Source of the DNA: Polynucleobacter acidiphobus
GTDB lineage: Bacteria > Pseudomonadota > Gammaproteobacteria > Burkholderiales > Burkholderiaceae
Assembly: GCF_003065385.1 (NCBI RefSeq)
Contig: NZ_CP023277.1
Location: 956,829-1,020,828 of the forward strand
Direction of reading: 5' to 3'
Length of the DNA: 64,000 nucleotides
Shown: positions 28,410-37,959 of the stretch, in pieces
How positions within the stretch are numbered: position 1 is the first letter of the stretch
How the letters are laid out: each line of letters starts with the position of its first letter
Position numbers and translations under genes: made by a program
Notes under the pieces: generated by a model
Told to the model about the DNA's origin: nothing
What the model saw: only the letters and a program-made list of their open reading frames with translations
Database searches by the model: none

Positions 28410-30224
28410 ATGCTATTGTTAGACGATGTTGAGAGTAGTCGGGAGCAACCCACCAGTCGACTCTATCAACACGTCCAACAAGAGTGGTGTGCTAATCGAT
28501 TTCATGAGTTAGATACTTGCTTTGATGGTATCGAGACCGCCCTAGGTCAGGGTCAATATGTGGTTGCACTCTTTGCCTATGAGCTCGGTTATTACTGGCA
28601 AGGAATTACATGTAAGCACCCAGAGCCACTGCCTTTACTCAGAGCATGGTCTTTTACTGAAGTCAGCAAACTCTCCAAAGAGGCGGTCGATGCGTTTCTA
28701 CACGAACGCCTAGCGATGGAGTCAACACCAAGTGGCATCCTTAATCGGCACGACTCCATCAATCAAGTACGTTTTACTGAGGATATTGGGCGCATTCAAG
28801 CATGGATTGCAGCGGGCGATACCTATCAAATTAATCACTCCTACCGGGTGTATGGCGAAGCCTATGGCTCACCCCTGGCCCTCTATGCGCGCTTACGAGA
28901 GCGTCAACCGGGACGTTATGGTGCGTTCATTGAAGATGGTCATCAGGCAGTCTTATCGCAGTCCCCTGAACTGTTTATTCGGCGCTCTGGCGACACCCTA
29001 ATTGCAGAACCCATGAAGGGTACGGCCGATGCCGCTTTAGCACAGGCAAATGAATTAGCGAATGATCCCAAGAATCAAGCGGAGAACGTCATGATTGTGG
29101 ATCTCTTGCGTAATGATCTAGGGCGCATCGCACAAACTGGATCGGTTCATGTTCCAGCGCTCTTTGAGGTTAAGCAACATGGTCAGGTCTTACAAATGAC
29201 CTCAACCGTGCAAGCAAAGCCACGAGCTAATCTTCGGATTGAGGATGTGCTGCGGGCCGTGTTCCCATGCGGCTCAGTCACGGGCGCTCCCAAAAAACGC
29301 AGTATGGAGATTATTCAGGCGCTAGAGGATCAACCGCGCGGCTGGTATTGCGGTGCATTGGGTTGGTTTGATCCCAACGGCGACTTTGCCATGAGTGTGC
29401 CAATCCGCACCCTACAGATAAATCAACATGCACAATCTGATTCATCGTCTTTTGTCTTAGGTGTCGGCGCCGGAATTACCATAGACTCCGATGCCAATAC
29501 TGAATACCAAGAGTGTCAACTCAAGGCTACATTCTTAACAAGCCTGCCAAGCGGTGTAGGAATCTTTGAAACCATTCGTTTTGATCCTGGTAGCGACCTC
29601 ACCCGAATTGCAAACTGGTCAAGGCATCTCGAGCGTCTGTCGAGCTCAGCGCGTGATTTAGGAATTCAATTTGATTGCGATGCTTTGCTAAAGATGGTGC
29701 AAGCGGCCGCAACCGATTTAGCGCACGATCACATCCATCGTGTGCGGATTGATTTAAGTGCAACTGGCCAACTATCACTATCGCATTCCGTGATTGAGAT
29801 GCTCCCCGGTCCTGTTCAGTTGTTTTGGGCTCATGAGATTTTGCAAGGTGATTACACACCACAGCAACTCACCATGCAGTCGCATCACCCCTTATTGCGT
29901 CACAAGATTAGCGAGCGTGTGATCTACGATGCCGCTTGGCACAAAGCAGTTGAGCTAGGTGGCTTTGATGCCTTATTTATCAATGAGCATGGTCATGTTA
30001 CCGAAGGTGGTCGCACCAGTATCTTTATTCGGGAGAATGTGAATGGTCCGTGGCTCACACCACCGCTATCTGCAGGGGTACTGCCAGGTGTGATGCGTTC
30101 GGTCATCTTGGCCGATCCGAGCATGAATGCCCGCGAGGCGAACCTGACTATTGCTCAGGTAGTAAACGCTAATGAAATAATGCTATGCAATGCTTTGCGT
30201 GGAATGATTCCGGCTCATTTATGA
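28410..30224 (+). CDS. pabBC: Fused aminodeoxychorismate synthase component I and 4-amino-4-deoxychorismate lyase
   Basis: The 604-residue protein joins two steps of p-aminobenzoate (folate) synthesis. Residues about 1-370 are a short PabB with chorismate-binding motifs (GDTYQINHSYR, SQSPELFI, EPMKGTA, IVDLLRNDLGR, FPCGSVTGAPKKRSME). Residues about 375-604 are a PabC-type class IV aminotransferase domain (GVGIFETIRF, LLRHKISERVIYD with the PLP lysine, VTEGGRTSIFI). A TTG start 30 bp upstream overlaps the cyclophilin gene; the ATG at 28410 is preferred. PabA is not in the window. Its stop overlaps the NUDIX gene start (ATGA). Confidence 0.93.
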   Translation: MLLLDDVESSREQPTSRLYQHVQQEWCANRFHELDTCFDGIETALGQGQYVVALFAYELGYYWQGITCKHPEPLPLLRAWSFTEVSKLSKEAVDAFLHERLAMESTPSGILNRHDSINQVRFTEDIGRIQAWIAAGDTYQINHSYRVYGEAYGSPLALYARLRERQPGRYGAFIEDGHQAVLSQSPELFIRRSGDTLIAEPMKGTADAALAQANELANDPKNQAENVMIVDLLRNDLGRIAQTGSVHVPALFEVKQHGQVLQMTSTVQAKPRANLRIEDVLRAVFPCGSVTGAPKKRSMEIIQALEDQPRGWYCGALGWFDPNGDFAMSVPIRTLQINQHAQSDSSSFVLGVGAGITIDSDANTEYQECQLKATFLTSLPSGVGIFETIRFDPGSDLTRIANWSRHLERLSSSARDLGIQFDCDALLKMVQAAATDLAHDHIHRVRIDLSATGQLSLSHSVIEMLPGPVQLFWAHEILQGDYTPQQLTMQSHHPLLRHKISERVIYDAAWHKAVELGGFDALFINEHGHVTEGGRTSIFIRENVNGPWLTPPLSAGVLPGVMRSVILADPSMNAREANLTIAQVVNANEIMLCNALRGMIPAHL

Positions 30225-30775
30225 ACTACTGCTCCTCTTGCGGCTCCAATGTCCGCCTGCAAATACCGCCTGACGATACGCGCATGCGTCATGTCTGCGC
30301 GCAATGCGGTGAGATCCATTATCGTAATCCGCGCAATGTGGTTGGCACCATTCCCATTTGGGAGAATCAAGTCCTTCTCTGTCGACGTGCGATTGCACCA
30401 CGACATGGTTACTGGACTCTGCCAGCAGGCTTTCTAGAGGTTGGTGAGAGCACTGAACACGGCGCTGCCCGCGAGACCCTTGAGGAGGCTGGTGCGCATG
30501 TCGACATTGGCCCCCTCTTCTCGCTTTTGAATGTAGCGCATGTCGAGCAAGTTCACCTGTTTTATTTAGCTCAGATGCGCACGCCCCACTTTGAAGCGGG
30601 TATCGAGAGTTTAGAGGTCGGCTTATTTACCGAAGCACAAATCCCTTGGTCAGAACTTGCCTTTCCAACTGTGAAGCAGACCTTGCAGTGGTATTTTGAT
30701 GATCTCCGTGGCGGCGGCATTTTGCAAGGCCGTACGCGCTCGCGTGATATTTTGCCCGGTGAGCGCATTGAGTAA
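30221..30775 (+). CDS. NUDIX hydrolase with N-terminal zinc ribbon
   Basis: The 184-residue protein starts with a four-cysteine ribbon (CSSCG and CAQCG) and has an intact Nudix box, from GFLEVGESTEHGAARE to LEEAG. NUDIX enzymes cleave nucleoside diphosphates linked to another group; the zinc ribbon recalls NudC-like NADH or RNA-cap hydrolases, but substrate is not predictable. The ATG at 30221 overlaps the pabBC stop by 4 bp. An upstream in-frame start at 30185 would overlap pabBC by 40 bp and delay the ribbon. Confidence 0.9.
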   Translation: MNYCSSCGSNVRLQIPPDDTRMRHVCAQCGEIHYRNPRNVVGTIPIWENQVLLCRRAIAPRHGYWTLPAGFLEVGESTEHGAARETLEEAGAHVDIGPLFSLLNVAHVEQVHLFYLAQMRTPHFEAGIESLEVGLFTEAQIPWSELAFPTVKQTLQWYFDDLRGGGILQGRTRSRDILPGERIE

Positions 30776-30790
30776 GTTGTTTCACTGATC

Positions 30791-31528
30791 ATGAGTACTA
30801 TCCCGTGGCTTGGCCCAAGCGATCCATTCCCTAACCCACTCACTCAGCCCGATCCCGACCCGGAGGTGCCGGGGCTATTAGCAGTGAGTGAACGCATCTA
30901 TCCTGGACAGTTGGAGCGCGCTTACCGCAGCGGTATTTTTCCCTGGTATTCCGATCATCAGCCCGTCTTGTGGTGGTCACCTGGCCCACGCATGACCCTC
31001 AATCCCGCGAATCTCAAAATTAGTCAGTCATTACGCAAAACAATTCGTGCATGCTTGGATGATCCGAGCATGACATTGCGGGTTGATCATGATTTTCCGG
31101 GGGTGATGCGCGCCTGCGCCACCACCGAACGCCAGGGCCAAGATGGCACGTGGATTACCCATGAAATCATGGATGCATACACGGCATTGCATGAGCAAGG
31201 TCATGCCCATTGCATTACCTTGGAGCGGAATCACCAAGCCATTGGTGGCCTGTATTGCGTCTCTTTTGGGGCGATGGTGTTTGGCGAGTCGATGTTTTCC
31301 AGGGTTCGCGACTCCTCCAAGCTCGCTTTAGCAGCCTTGTGCGCATGGTGCTACGATCATGGTGTGACCTTCATTGATTGCCAACAAGAGACCGCCCACC
31401 TTCGCTCCTTGGGGGCCATGCCCATTAGCCGCCCCGAGTTCCTGAGGCATGTAGAGCGTGCTGTGCTTGCTCCAATCCAAGGAAAATGGGCGATGAATAA
31501 GTTCATTCTAGAGAGATACCTGCGATGA
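30791..31528 (+). CDS. aat: Leucyl/phenylalanyl-tRNA--protein transferase
   Basis: Aat adds Leu or Phe to proteins with N-terminal Lys or Arg, making N-degrons for ClpAP. The 245-residue protein has the family blocks [36 protein letters not shown]-like [19 protein letters not shown], and [16 protein letters not shown]. It is followed by bpt with a 4-bp overlap (ATGA). The pair forms a compact N-degron module. Confidence 0.97.
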   Translation: MSTIPWLGPSDPFPNPLTQPDPDPEVPGLLAVSERIYPGQLERAYRSGIFPWYSDHQPVLWWSPGPRMTLNPANLKISQSLRKTIRACLDDPSMTLRVDHDFPGVMRACATTERQGQDGTWITHEIMDAYTALHEQGHAHCITLERNHQAIGGLYCVSFGAMVFGESMFSRVRDSSKLALAALCAWCYDHGVTFIDCQQETAHLRSLGAMPISRPEFLRHVERAVLAPIQGKWAMNKFILERYLR

Positions 31529-32286
31529 GCCGCGTTCACGAACTACCAATTACGGCGATTCAGTTTTATGCCACAGCGCCCTATCCATGCAGCTACATTC
31601 CCAAGCAAATTGCTCGCTCGCAAGTTGCTACTCCTACCCATTCCATCGGCGCCGATGTGTATAGCAATTTGGTAAATGCGGGTTTTCGTCGTAGTGGCTC
31701 GTATACCTATCGACCCTATTGCGATCATTGCAAAGCCTGTATCGCAACACGCATTCCAGTGGCCTCCTTTACACCGAATCGTAGTCAACGCCGCACTTGG
31801 CAAAAACACGCCGGATTGCAAACTCAGGTCTTAAGCCTTGCGTTTACTGACGAGCACTACCAGCTCTATCAGCAGTATCAATCGACCCGTCATCATTCCA
31901 GTTTGATGGAGTATGACAACCAGGAGCAATACACACAGTTCTTATTGCAAAGCCGGGTTAACTCGCGCATGGTGGAGTTTCGGGATGGTCCGAATGATCC
32001 ACACCCTGGTCGTCTGCGCATGGTGAGCATGATTGATGTGTTGGAGCAAGGCATCTCCTCGGTTTATACCTTTTATGATTCTGGTGAAACGGGTACGAGC
32101 TATGGCACCTATAGTGTCCTATGGCAGATTGATCAGGTTATGCAACTGGGTCTACCCTATTTATATTTGGGCTACTACATTGCACAAAGCCCTAAAATGT
32201 CATACAAGATTAAATTTCAACCACTAGAAGGATTGATCAACGATCAGTGGCAACGCTTGTTGCCGGATCAGCATACTGATGATTAA
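31525..32286 (+). CDS. bpt: Aspartate/glutamate leucyltransferase (arginyltransferase family)
   Basis: Bpt transfers leucine from Leu-tRNA to proteins with N-terminal Asp or Glu, extending the N-degron pathway. The 253-residue protein has an ATE-type N-terminal domain with [18 protein letters not shown], which holds the conserved cysteines, and a GNAT-like C-terminal domain ([26 protein letters not shown]). It overlaps aat upstream (4 bp) and pyrD downstream (8 bp). Confidence 0.95.
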   Translation: MSRVHELPITAIQFYATAPYPCSYIPKQIARSQVATPTHSIGADVYSNLVNAGFRRSGSYTYRPYCDHCKACIATRIPVASFTPNRSQRRTWQKHAGLQTQVLSLAFTDEHYQLYQQYQSTRHHSSLMEYDNQEQYTQFLLQSRVNSRMVEFRDGPNDPHPGRLRMVSMIDVLEQGISSVYTFYDSGETGTSYGTYSVLWQIDQVMQLGLPYLYLGYYIAQSPKMSYKIKFQPLEGLINDQWQRLLPDQHTDD

Positions 32287-33307
32287 TACCTACCCGCTTG
32301 TTCGTCCCCTGCTGTTCTCGCTTGACCCCGAAGAGGCTCATGATTTTTCCTTCGCACAATTAGATCGCCTAGAGCGCTGCGGACTTCTGAAGGCCTTGAT
32401 TGGCAAACCCATCATCAAGCGGGTTGAGCTCTGTGGGTTGCAATTTCGCAATCCAGTGGGTTTGGCCGCCGGCTTAGATAAAGATGGTAAGCATATCGAC
32501 ACACTTGCAAGCCTTGGTTTTGGGTTCTTAGAGATTGGCACAGTCACTCCCTTGCCACAGCCCGGCAATCCTAAGCCGCGCATGTTTCGTCTACCAAGCG
32601 CGCACGCCCTAATTAATCGCATGGGCTTTAATAATGATGGAGTCGATGCCTGTGTTGAACGCGTCAAGCGTTCACGGTTTTATCAAGAAGGTGGCGTGAT
32701 TGGTCTTAATATTGGTAAGAATGCCAGCACACCCATTGAAGATGCTGCCAATGACTACATCACCTGCATGCGAAAGGTCTATCCAGTAGCAAGCTACATC
32801 ACCGCCAACATCTCATCACCCAATACTAAAAACTTACGCGATCTTCAGGGTGAAGCGATGTTACGCCAGTTATTGCAAGCGCTTCACCAAACTCGCGAGG
32901 ATTTAAGTAATCAGTTCGGCGTGCGTAAGCCACTCTTTCTAAAAATTGCACCGGATCTCGAGGTAGCCGACCTCAGGCTGATTGCGGATCTCTTAATTGA
33001 GTTTGAGATCGATGCAGTAATCGCTACGAACACCACCATTGCTCGCACCGGTGTAGAAGAGCTCGAGCACGGTCATGAAACGGGTGGCCTCTCAGGGTCA
33101 CCGGTCTTGGCGCGCTCTAATCAAACCATTCATGATTTATTTCAGGTACTTCACAACCGCGTTCCCATTATTGGGGTTGGTGGCATCCTGTCTGCTGAGA
33201 ACGTCAAACAGAAGCTTGATGCAGGCGCTAGTTTGGTGCAAATCTATACTGGGCTCATCTATCAAGGCCCTAAACTAGTTGCAGATTGTGTGCGGGCCTT
33301 CCCTTAA
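32279..33307 (+). CDS. pyrD: Dihydroorotate dehydrogenase (quinone), class 2
   Basis: PyrD oxidises dihydroorotate to orotate in pyrimidine synthesis, passing electrons to quinone at the membrane. The 342-residue protein has the class-2 N-terminal helix ([13 protein letters not shown]), [15 protein letters not shown], the catalytic-serine region [11 protein letters not shown], and the FMN phosphate motif GVGGI plus [12 protein letters not shown]. It is the last gene of the ppiA-pabBC-NUDIX-aat-bpt-pyrD group, overlapping bpt by 8 bp. Confidence 0.97.
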   Translation: MINTYPLVRPLLFSLDPEEAHDFSFAQLDRLERCGLLKALIGKPIIKRVELCGLQFRNPVGLAAGLDKDGKHIDTLASLGFGFLEIGTVTPLPQPGNPKPRMFRLPSAHALINRMGFNNDGVDACVERVKRSRFYQEGGVIGLNIGKNASTPIEDAANDYITCMRKVYPVASYITANISSPNTKNLRDLQGEAMLRQLLQALHQTREDLSNQFGVRKPLFLKIAPDLEVADLRLIADLLIEFEIDAVIATNTTIARTGVEELEHGHETGGLSGSPVLARSNQTIHDLFQVLHNRVPIIGVGGILSAENVKQKLDAGASLVQIYTGLIYQGPKLVADCVRAFP

Positions 33308-33404
33308 GGATTTCATTTGCTTCTCAGTTGTTGAATTGTCCGGCTTGATTTACTATTAGATTTCACAATACGCAATGCTGTAAAAACTCATTACAATCAT
33401 TGAT

Positions 33405-34211
33405 ATGGATAGCAAGGCAAACAAAAACTCCGGTGATGTTGGCAAGACGGCGATTCAGGTCGTTGAACGCATGATGAACCTGCTTGATTGCTTGGCCGAT
33501 CAAGAAGAAGCGAGTAGCCTCAAACTGCTCTCTCAAAAAACCGGCTTACATCCATCTACCGCACACCGTATTCTCAACGATATGGTTGCCTGTCGCTTAG
33601 TCGAGCGCGGTGATGGCGGTACCTATAAATTAGGCTTGCGACTCTTGGAACTCGGTAATTTGGTCAAAGAGCGCTTATCAGTTCGAGAGGCCGCTCAACT
33701 GCCGATGCGAGCCCTTCATAAGCTCACCGGTGAAACTGTCAACCTCTCGGTTCGGCAGGGTGATGAAATTGTCTACGTCGATCGTGCTTATAGCGAGCGC
33801 TCTGGGATGCAGGTGGTGCGCGCCATTGGTGGTCGCGCGCCCTTGCACCTGACCTCTGTTGGTAAATTATTTTTGGCGGTGGATGACCCCAATCAAGTAC
33901 GCGCCTATGCAACCCGCACGGGTCTTGCTGGTCATACACGCAATAGCATCACTCAACTAGCCAAGCTCGAGAGTGAGCTTGGTAGTGTTCGCCATGTGGG
34001 CCACTCGCGGGATAACGAAGAGCTTGAACTTGGAGTGAGTTGCCTCGCTGCCGGGATTTTAGATGATACGGGCAAGTTGGTGGCGGGTTTATCACTTAGC
34101 TCGCCAACCGATCGCATGCAACCCGATTGGCTTAAGGCCTTACAAGAAACTGCGCTGCAAATTTCCAAAGGTCTGGGATATAAACCCCAAGCGGTCTCCA
34201 AGACCGACTAG
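33405..34211 (+). CDS. IclR-family transcriptional regulator
   Basis: The 268-residue protein has an N-terminal winged helix (about residues 18-80; LLSQKTGLHPSTAHRILNDM is the helix-turn-helix) and a C-terminal IclR effector domain with GRAPLHLTSVGKLFLA and LGVSCLAAGILDDTGKLVAGLSLSSP (in part). IclR regulators usually control catabolic genes. No adjacent catabolic operon is present, so the target is unknown. A 97-bp gap separates it from pyrD. It is convergent with the PbpG-like gene (3-bp gap). Confidence 0.92.
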   Translation: MDSKANKNSGDVGKTAIQVVERMMNLLDCLADQEEASSLKLLSQKTGLHPSTAHRILNDMVACRLVERGDGGTYKLGLRLLELGNLVKERLSVREAAQLPMRALHKLTGETVNLSVRQGDEIVYVDRAYSERSGMQVVRAIGGRAPLHLTSVGKLFLAVDDPNQVRAYATRTGLAGHTRNSITQLAKLESELGSVRHVGHSRDNEELELGVSCLAAGILDDTGKLVAGLSLSSPTDRMQPDWLKALQETALQISKGLGYKPQAVSKTD

Positions 34212-34214
34212 TTT

Positions 34215-35312
34215 CTACATTGTGAGGCGGCGAATCGGCTTTGGCTCACCAGGCTGATAGCTTTCAATCCAATCGCGCACCCGTACTGCATCGGCAAAAC
34301 GCGATTGGGTTCCAACCGAATCCAAGAACACCAATAGTATCGGCAGCCCATTCACCTTGGCTTGCATCACCAAGCACTTACCAGCCGCACTAATGAATCC
34401 TGTTTTTTGCAAGCCGATTTCCATATCACCCGCGCGCACCAGACGGTTGGTGTTCAGAAACACCTGTGGGCGCTTATTAATCACCAAGGTGGTATCGGGC
34501 CATACGGAGAACTCCCGAATCAATTTGTAGTTATACGAAGCAACCAGCATTCTGGCCAAGTCCTCAGCGGTCGATACATTAGTAGCTAATAAACCGGTTG
34601 GATCGGTAAAGTTAGAATGGGTCATTCCCAAAGAGTAAGCCTTGTGATTCATGGCCTCGACGAAGGCCTTCGCACCGCCTGGATAATTACGAGCCAATAA
34701 ATACGAGGCGCGGTTCTCAGAGGACATTAGTGCTAGGAGAAGCGCTTCCTCACGGGTTAGCTTGGTCCCCAAGGACAAGCGAGATTTGGCATAAATCTTC
34801 ACATCCTCTTGGGTAATCGTGAGAACTTCGTTCAGTGGCGCATTGGAATCAAGCACCACCATTGCGGTCATGAGCTTTGTAATGGACGCAATTGGCAAGC
34901 TGACATCGGGATTTTTCTCAAAGAGGATTTCTTTGGAATGCTGATCCACCACCATCGCCACACTCGACTTGAGATTGAGATCATCCGGTTGGTTGCGCAA
35001 ACCCATCGCGGTCGCAAACGATGGGCGACCAGCTGCTGGCGGGGGATTCTTGGGGCGATTAACCGTAGTTCGCACCTGCTTGGGATTGGCGGACTTGGGC
35101 TTTTGGGCCGCGGCGGGCTTTTTTGCTTGCGTGCTCTGTTTAGGTTTGTTCGCTTGGGAGCTACTTGAAGACTGCGCCAAGGCTGGCTCAGTAACACCAA
35201 GAGTGATGCTAAGAATACCAAGGAGAAGAATCTGGAGGGGGCGTCGGGCCCTTGTCTGCTGTTCAGACAAATGACGAGTAACTGAATTAATAAACGCTTG
35301 AATCAATCTCAA
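34215..35312 (-). CDS. PbpG/PBP7-type D-alanyl-D-alanine endopeptidase
   Basis: The 365-residue S11-family serine peptidase cleaves D-Ala cross-links in peptidoglycan. It has an N-terminal signal segment (about 25-47), a Lys/Pro/Ala-rich linker (about 50-100), and the catalytic triad motifs SITK (SxxK), SEN (SxN, in SSENRAS) and KTG (LQKTGFIS). The start is TTG at 35312, with GGGA 6 bp upstream; no ATG precedes the signal segment. It is the third gene of the HDAC-like/EamA/PbpG group. Confidence 0.9.
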   Translation of the reverse strand: MRLIQAFINSVTRHLSEQQTRARRPLQILLLGILSITLGVTEPALAQSSSSSQANKPKQSTQAKKPAAAQKPKSANPKQVRTTVNRPKNPPPAAGRPSFATAMGLRNQPDDLNLKSSVAMVVDQHSKEILFEKNPDVSLPIASITKLMTAMVVLDSNAPLNEVLTITQEDVKIYAKSRLSLGTKLTREEALLLALMSSENRASYLLARNYPGGAKAFVEAMNHKAYSLGMTHSNFTDPTGLLATNVSTAEDLARMLVASYNYKLIREFSVWPDTTLVINKRPQVFLNTNRLVRAGDMEIGLQKTGFISAAGKCLVMQAKVNGLPILLVFLDSVGTQSRFADAVRVRDWIESYQPGEPKPIRRLTM

Positions 35313-35355
35313 TATAAATCCCAGAATTCAGTACAGTTACATAATAATAACTGGA

Positions 35356-36240
35356 TTAGCGCTTGGCTACTATTTTTCCTTGGTAGTTCACCAAAATCAC
35401 TGCGGTCATGGTGAGCAATAGCCCCGCTAGCATCATGAGAGTCAGGGGTTCATCAAATAGTATCCAGGCCATCAAGGCTGTGGTGGGTGGTGTTAGATAT
35501 AAGAGACTCGTAACCTTGGTGGCAGCACCCTTACGAATCAAAATAAACAATAAACTAATTGCACCAATCGAGGTGGGCAAAATGCCCCAGAGCAAGGCCC
35601 CAATCACTGGCGCATTCCAGACAATCTCACGGGTCTCAAAGAGCAAGGCAACAATCAAGCACAAGAGAGCTGAGATCGAAAACTGAATCATCGATCCGGC
35701 CCGAAGATCAAAATCTGGGCAGTATTTTTTCTGGTAGAGCGTACCAAAGGTAATGGCAAATAAAGCGGCAATCGCAAAACCATAGGCACTCATCGGAATA
35801 TCCAAAAAGCTGGTTTTATCGGCTACCACCAAAGCCACACCACCAATGCCCAAAACCAAACCAAGCCATTGGCGATAGTTAACCCGCTCGGCAACCCATG
35901 AAGCACTCCACGCCGTTAAGATGGGTTGCAATCCCACAATCAATGCGATCAGTCCAGCGGTCATTCCCAAGCGCACCGCGCTCCACACCCCCATCACATA
36001 GCCAAATTGCAATAGCACTCCAGCGACTGCAATATGGATGGTCTGGGAGCGATTGGGCCAGATGGGTTTCCAGAACAAAATGATGAGACCCATCACGAGC
36101 AATACACCAGTAAAGCGCAGGAATAAAAATGTGGCGGGCTCCATGTACGGCATGCCAAAGCGCGCAATGATGAAACCCGTACTCCAGATAAACACAAACA
36201 ATGGCGCGGCAAATGCCTCAATCGGAGTGGCTGACTTCAT
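35356..36240 (-). CDS. EamA/DMT-family transporter
   Basis: The 294-residue membrane protein has ten hydrophobic segments in two EamA repeats (about 10-140 and 150-290), with the DMT hallmark FIWSTGFIIARFG near the N-terminus and ALMAWILFDEPLTLMML in the second repeat. DMT proteins export amino acids or other metabolites; the substrate cannot be read here. It lies 8 bp after the HDAC-like gene and 43 bp before the PbpG-like gene. Confidence 0.9.
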   Translation of the reverse strand: MKSATPIEAFAAPLFVFIWSTGFIIARFGMPYMEPATFLFLRFTGVLLVMGLIILFWKPIWPNRSQTIHIAVAGVLLQFGYVMGVWSAVRLGMTAGLIALIVGLQPILTAWSASWVAERVNYRQWLGLVLGIGGVALVVADKTSFLDIPMSAYGFAIAALFAITFGTLYQKKYCPDFDLRAGSMIQFSISALLCLIVALLFETREIVWNAPVIGALLWGILPTSIGAISLLFILIRKGAATKVTSLLYLTPPTTALMAWILFDEPLTLMMLAGLLLTMTAVILVNYQGKIVAKR

Positions 36241-36248
36241 GAAAAGGG

Positions 36249-37160
36249 TTAAGACTTGGAAATACTCATTGTATGCTGATGCGCACTTGCAATTTGGATC
36301 GTTTGATAATGAATTTGCACGGTATCCTCAATTGGATTGGCGTACCCTCCTGCCATCGCAATGGCGATAGGGATGCCCCGCTCTCGCACAAATGCCATGA
36401 CGCGTTGATCACGTAGCGCTAGCCCCTCTTTTGTGAGTCTTAGACGACCCAAACGATCACCCTCAAAAGGATCAGCCCCTGCCAAGTAAATTAGAAACTC
36501 AATCTCCTGCTGCGATAGAAACGCGATGGCCTGCTCAAGTACCTCTAAATAGATGGCATCGTCACTACCATCGGCCAAGGCGATGTCTAGATCACTGCTG
36601 GTCTTTGCAAATGGATAGTTCTTCTCGCCATGGATCGAGACCGTGCAAATCGCTGGATCGTGTTGCAAAATCGCCGCCGTGCCATCGCCTTGATGAACAT
36701 CGAGATCCAGTATGCCAATTTTTTGAAGACCGATTGGGTCCTTTATCAACACCCGCGCCGCAATCGCAGCGTCATTGAAAACACAAAAGCCCGAGCCCTT
36801 ATTGCGATACGCATGGTGCGTACCGCCCGCCAAGTTGACTGCGACACCCTCCGCGATGGCTGATTGGCATGCGGCAATTGTGGCGCCCACCGAGCGGCGG
36901 GAGCGCTCCACCATTTTCTCTGACCAAGGAAATCCGATTTCTTTCTGTTCTGCCTCGGTCAGGGTTCCACCAATTACGCGTTGCACGTACGATGCATCAT
37001 GGGCCAGGAGCAGTTCGGTATCGCTCGCCCGTGGCGCTTCAAGCAATTGAGTATTTGAAAGATCAACAACCAAATCTCGCAGCATTTTGTACTTCGCCAT
37101 TGGAAACCGGTGCCCTGTGGGCAACGGGAGCACAAAGTGATCGCTGTAGTAGGCTTTCAA
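36249..37160 (-). CDS. Histone-deacetylase-superfamily hydrolase
   Basis: The 303-residue protein belongs to the arginase/deacetylase fold. It shows the HDAC motifs AGGTHHAY, VFNDAAIAA, DLDVHQGDGT with metal-binding Asp/His, and GADPFEGDRLG. Bacterial members deacetylate small amides, polyamines or proteins such as acetyl-CoA synthetase (AcuC-like), and the substrate here is unknown. The start is TTG at 37160; it restores the family N-terminus MKAYYSDHFVLPLPTGHRFP, and the next ATG is inside that block. A candidate -10 TATAAT lies at 37191-37196 on the minus strand. Confidence 0.88.
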   Translation of the reverse strand: MKAYYSDHFVLPLPTGHRFPMAKYKMLRDLVVDLSNTQLLEAPRASDTELLLAHDASYVQRVIGGTLTEAEQKEIGFPWSEKMVERSRRSVGATIAACQSAIAEGVAVNLAGGTHHAYRNKGSGFCVFNDAAIAARVLIKDPIGLQKIGILDLDVHQGDGTAAILQHDPAICTVSIHGEKNYPFAKTSSDLDIALADGSDDAIYLEVLEQAIAFLSQQEIEFLIYLAGADPFEGDRLGRLRLTKEGLALRDQRVMAFVRERGIPIAIAMAGGYANPIEDTVQIHYQTIQIASAHQHTMSISKS

Positions 37161-37233
37161 GGAATCTAAGGTTTCTTATATAAGTAATTGATTATATTGG
37201 ATTATTAATATTAACCTTACGGCTAATATTTTT

Positions 37234-37264
37234 TGTTGCAACGCAACATAAGTTCTTCTATAAT
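37234..37264 (+). promoter_or_regulatory. Phasin promoter overlapped by a TTGC-N3-GCAA palindrome
   Basis: A -35 TTGCAA (37236-37241) and a -10 TATAAT (37259-37264), 17 bp apart, lie about 50 bp upstream of the phasin start. The -35 is inside the perfect palindrome TGTTGC-AAC-GCAACA (37234-37248). TGC-N3-GCA palindromes of this kind have been reported for PhaR, the repressor of phasin genes. A repressor bound here would exclude RNA polymerase. Identity of the regulator is inferred. Confidence 0.6.
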
Positions 37265-37314
37265 CAAGGGTAAGATGATTAAAGCTAGTCTCCCCTATTT
37301 AACTGAAGGAGTCC

Positions 37315-37878
37315 ATGATGAACTTAACCCCTGAACAAATTGCGGCCGCCCAAAAGGCCAATCTTGAGACCCTTGCCGGTCTAACTAACCAAGCCCTTAA
37401 AAGTGTTGAGAAACTCGTTGAGCTCAATATGCAAATTGCCAAGAATAGTTTGAGCGAGAGCATGAGCAATGCCAAGAAAGCGCTCGAGGTTCGTGACGTA
37501 CAGCAACTCATTACCCAGCAAGCTGAAATGATTCAGCCAATGGCTGAGCGCATGATGAACTACGGTCGTGATCTTTATGAGATTGCACAAGATAGCTCGC
37601 ATGCTTTTACTAAAACCGCCGAGGCAGAGTTCGCCGCTAACCAGAAAAAAATGCAATCCATGGTTGATGAGTGGACCAAAAACGCTCCAGCCGGTTCAGA
37701 CGCTGCCGTTCAAATGATGAAGCAAGCGATCGCAGCAGCAAACAACAGCTATGAGACCAGCCAAAAAGCGATCAAGCACGCGATGGAAGTTGCGCAAGCG
37801 AATATGCAAAATGCAGCTGATACCGTGACCAAAGCCGCGAGCAAGGCAGCGAAGGCTTCCAAAAAGTCATCTGAGTAA
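37315..37878 (+). CDS. phaP: Phasin family protein
   Basis: Phasins coat polyhydroxyalkanoate granules. The 187-residue protein is almost wholly alpha-helical, begins [19 protein letters not shown] like other Burkholderiales phasins, and ends in an Ala/Lys-rich tail ([15 protein letters not shown]). Two ATGs are adjacent: AAGGAG lies 3 bp from the first and 6 bp from the second (37318), so the second may be used. It has its own promoter with a PhaR-like palindrome and a strong terminator. Confidence 0.92.
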   Translation: MMNLTPEQIAAAQKANLETLAGLTNQALKSVEKLVELNMQIAKNSLSESMSNAKKALEVRDVQQLITQQAEMIQPMAERMMNYGRDLYEIAQDSSHAFTKTAEAEFAANQKKMQSMVDEWTKNAPAGSDAAVQMMKQAIAAANNSYETSQKAIKHAMEVAQANMQNAADTVTKAASKAAKASKKSSE

Positions 37879-37898
37879 TTTACAGAACGTAGGAAGTC

Positions 37899-37923
37899 AA
37901 AACCCCGCTACGGCGGGGTTTTT
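37899..37923. terminator. Bidirectional intrinsic terminator between phasin and lpdA
   Basis: A perfect 10-bp stem (AAAACCCCGC / GCGGGGTTTT) with a TACG loop lies 21 bp after the phasin stop and about 37 bp after the lpdA stop on the other strand. The stem ends in T runs on both strands, so it can end transcription of both convergent units. Confidence 0.9.
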
Positions 37924-37959
37924 GCTTGGGACTCAAAAGTAGTAAATCTTTTTTGTACG

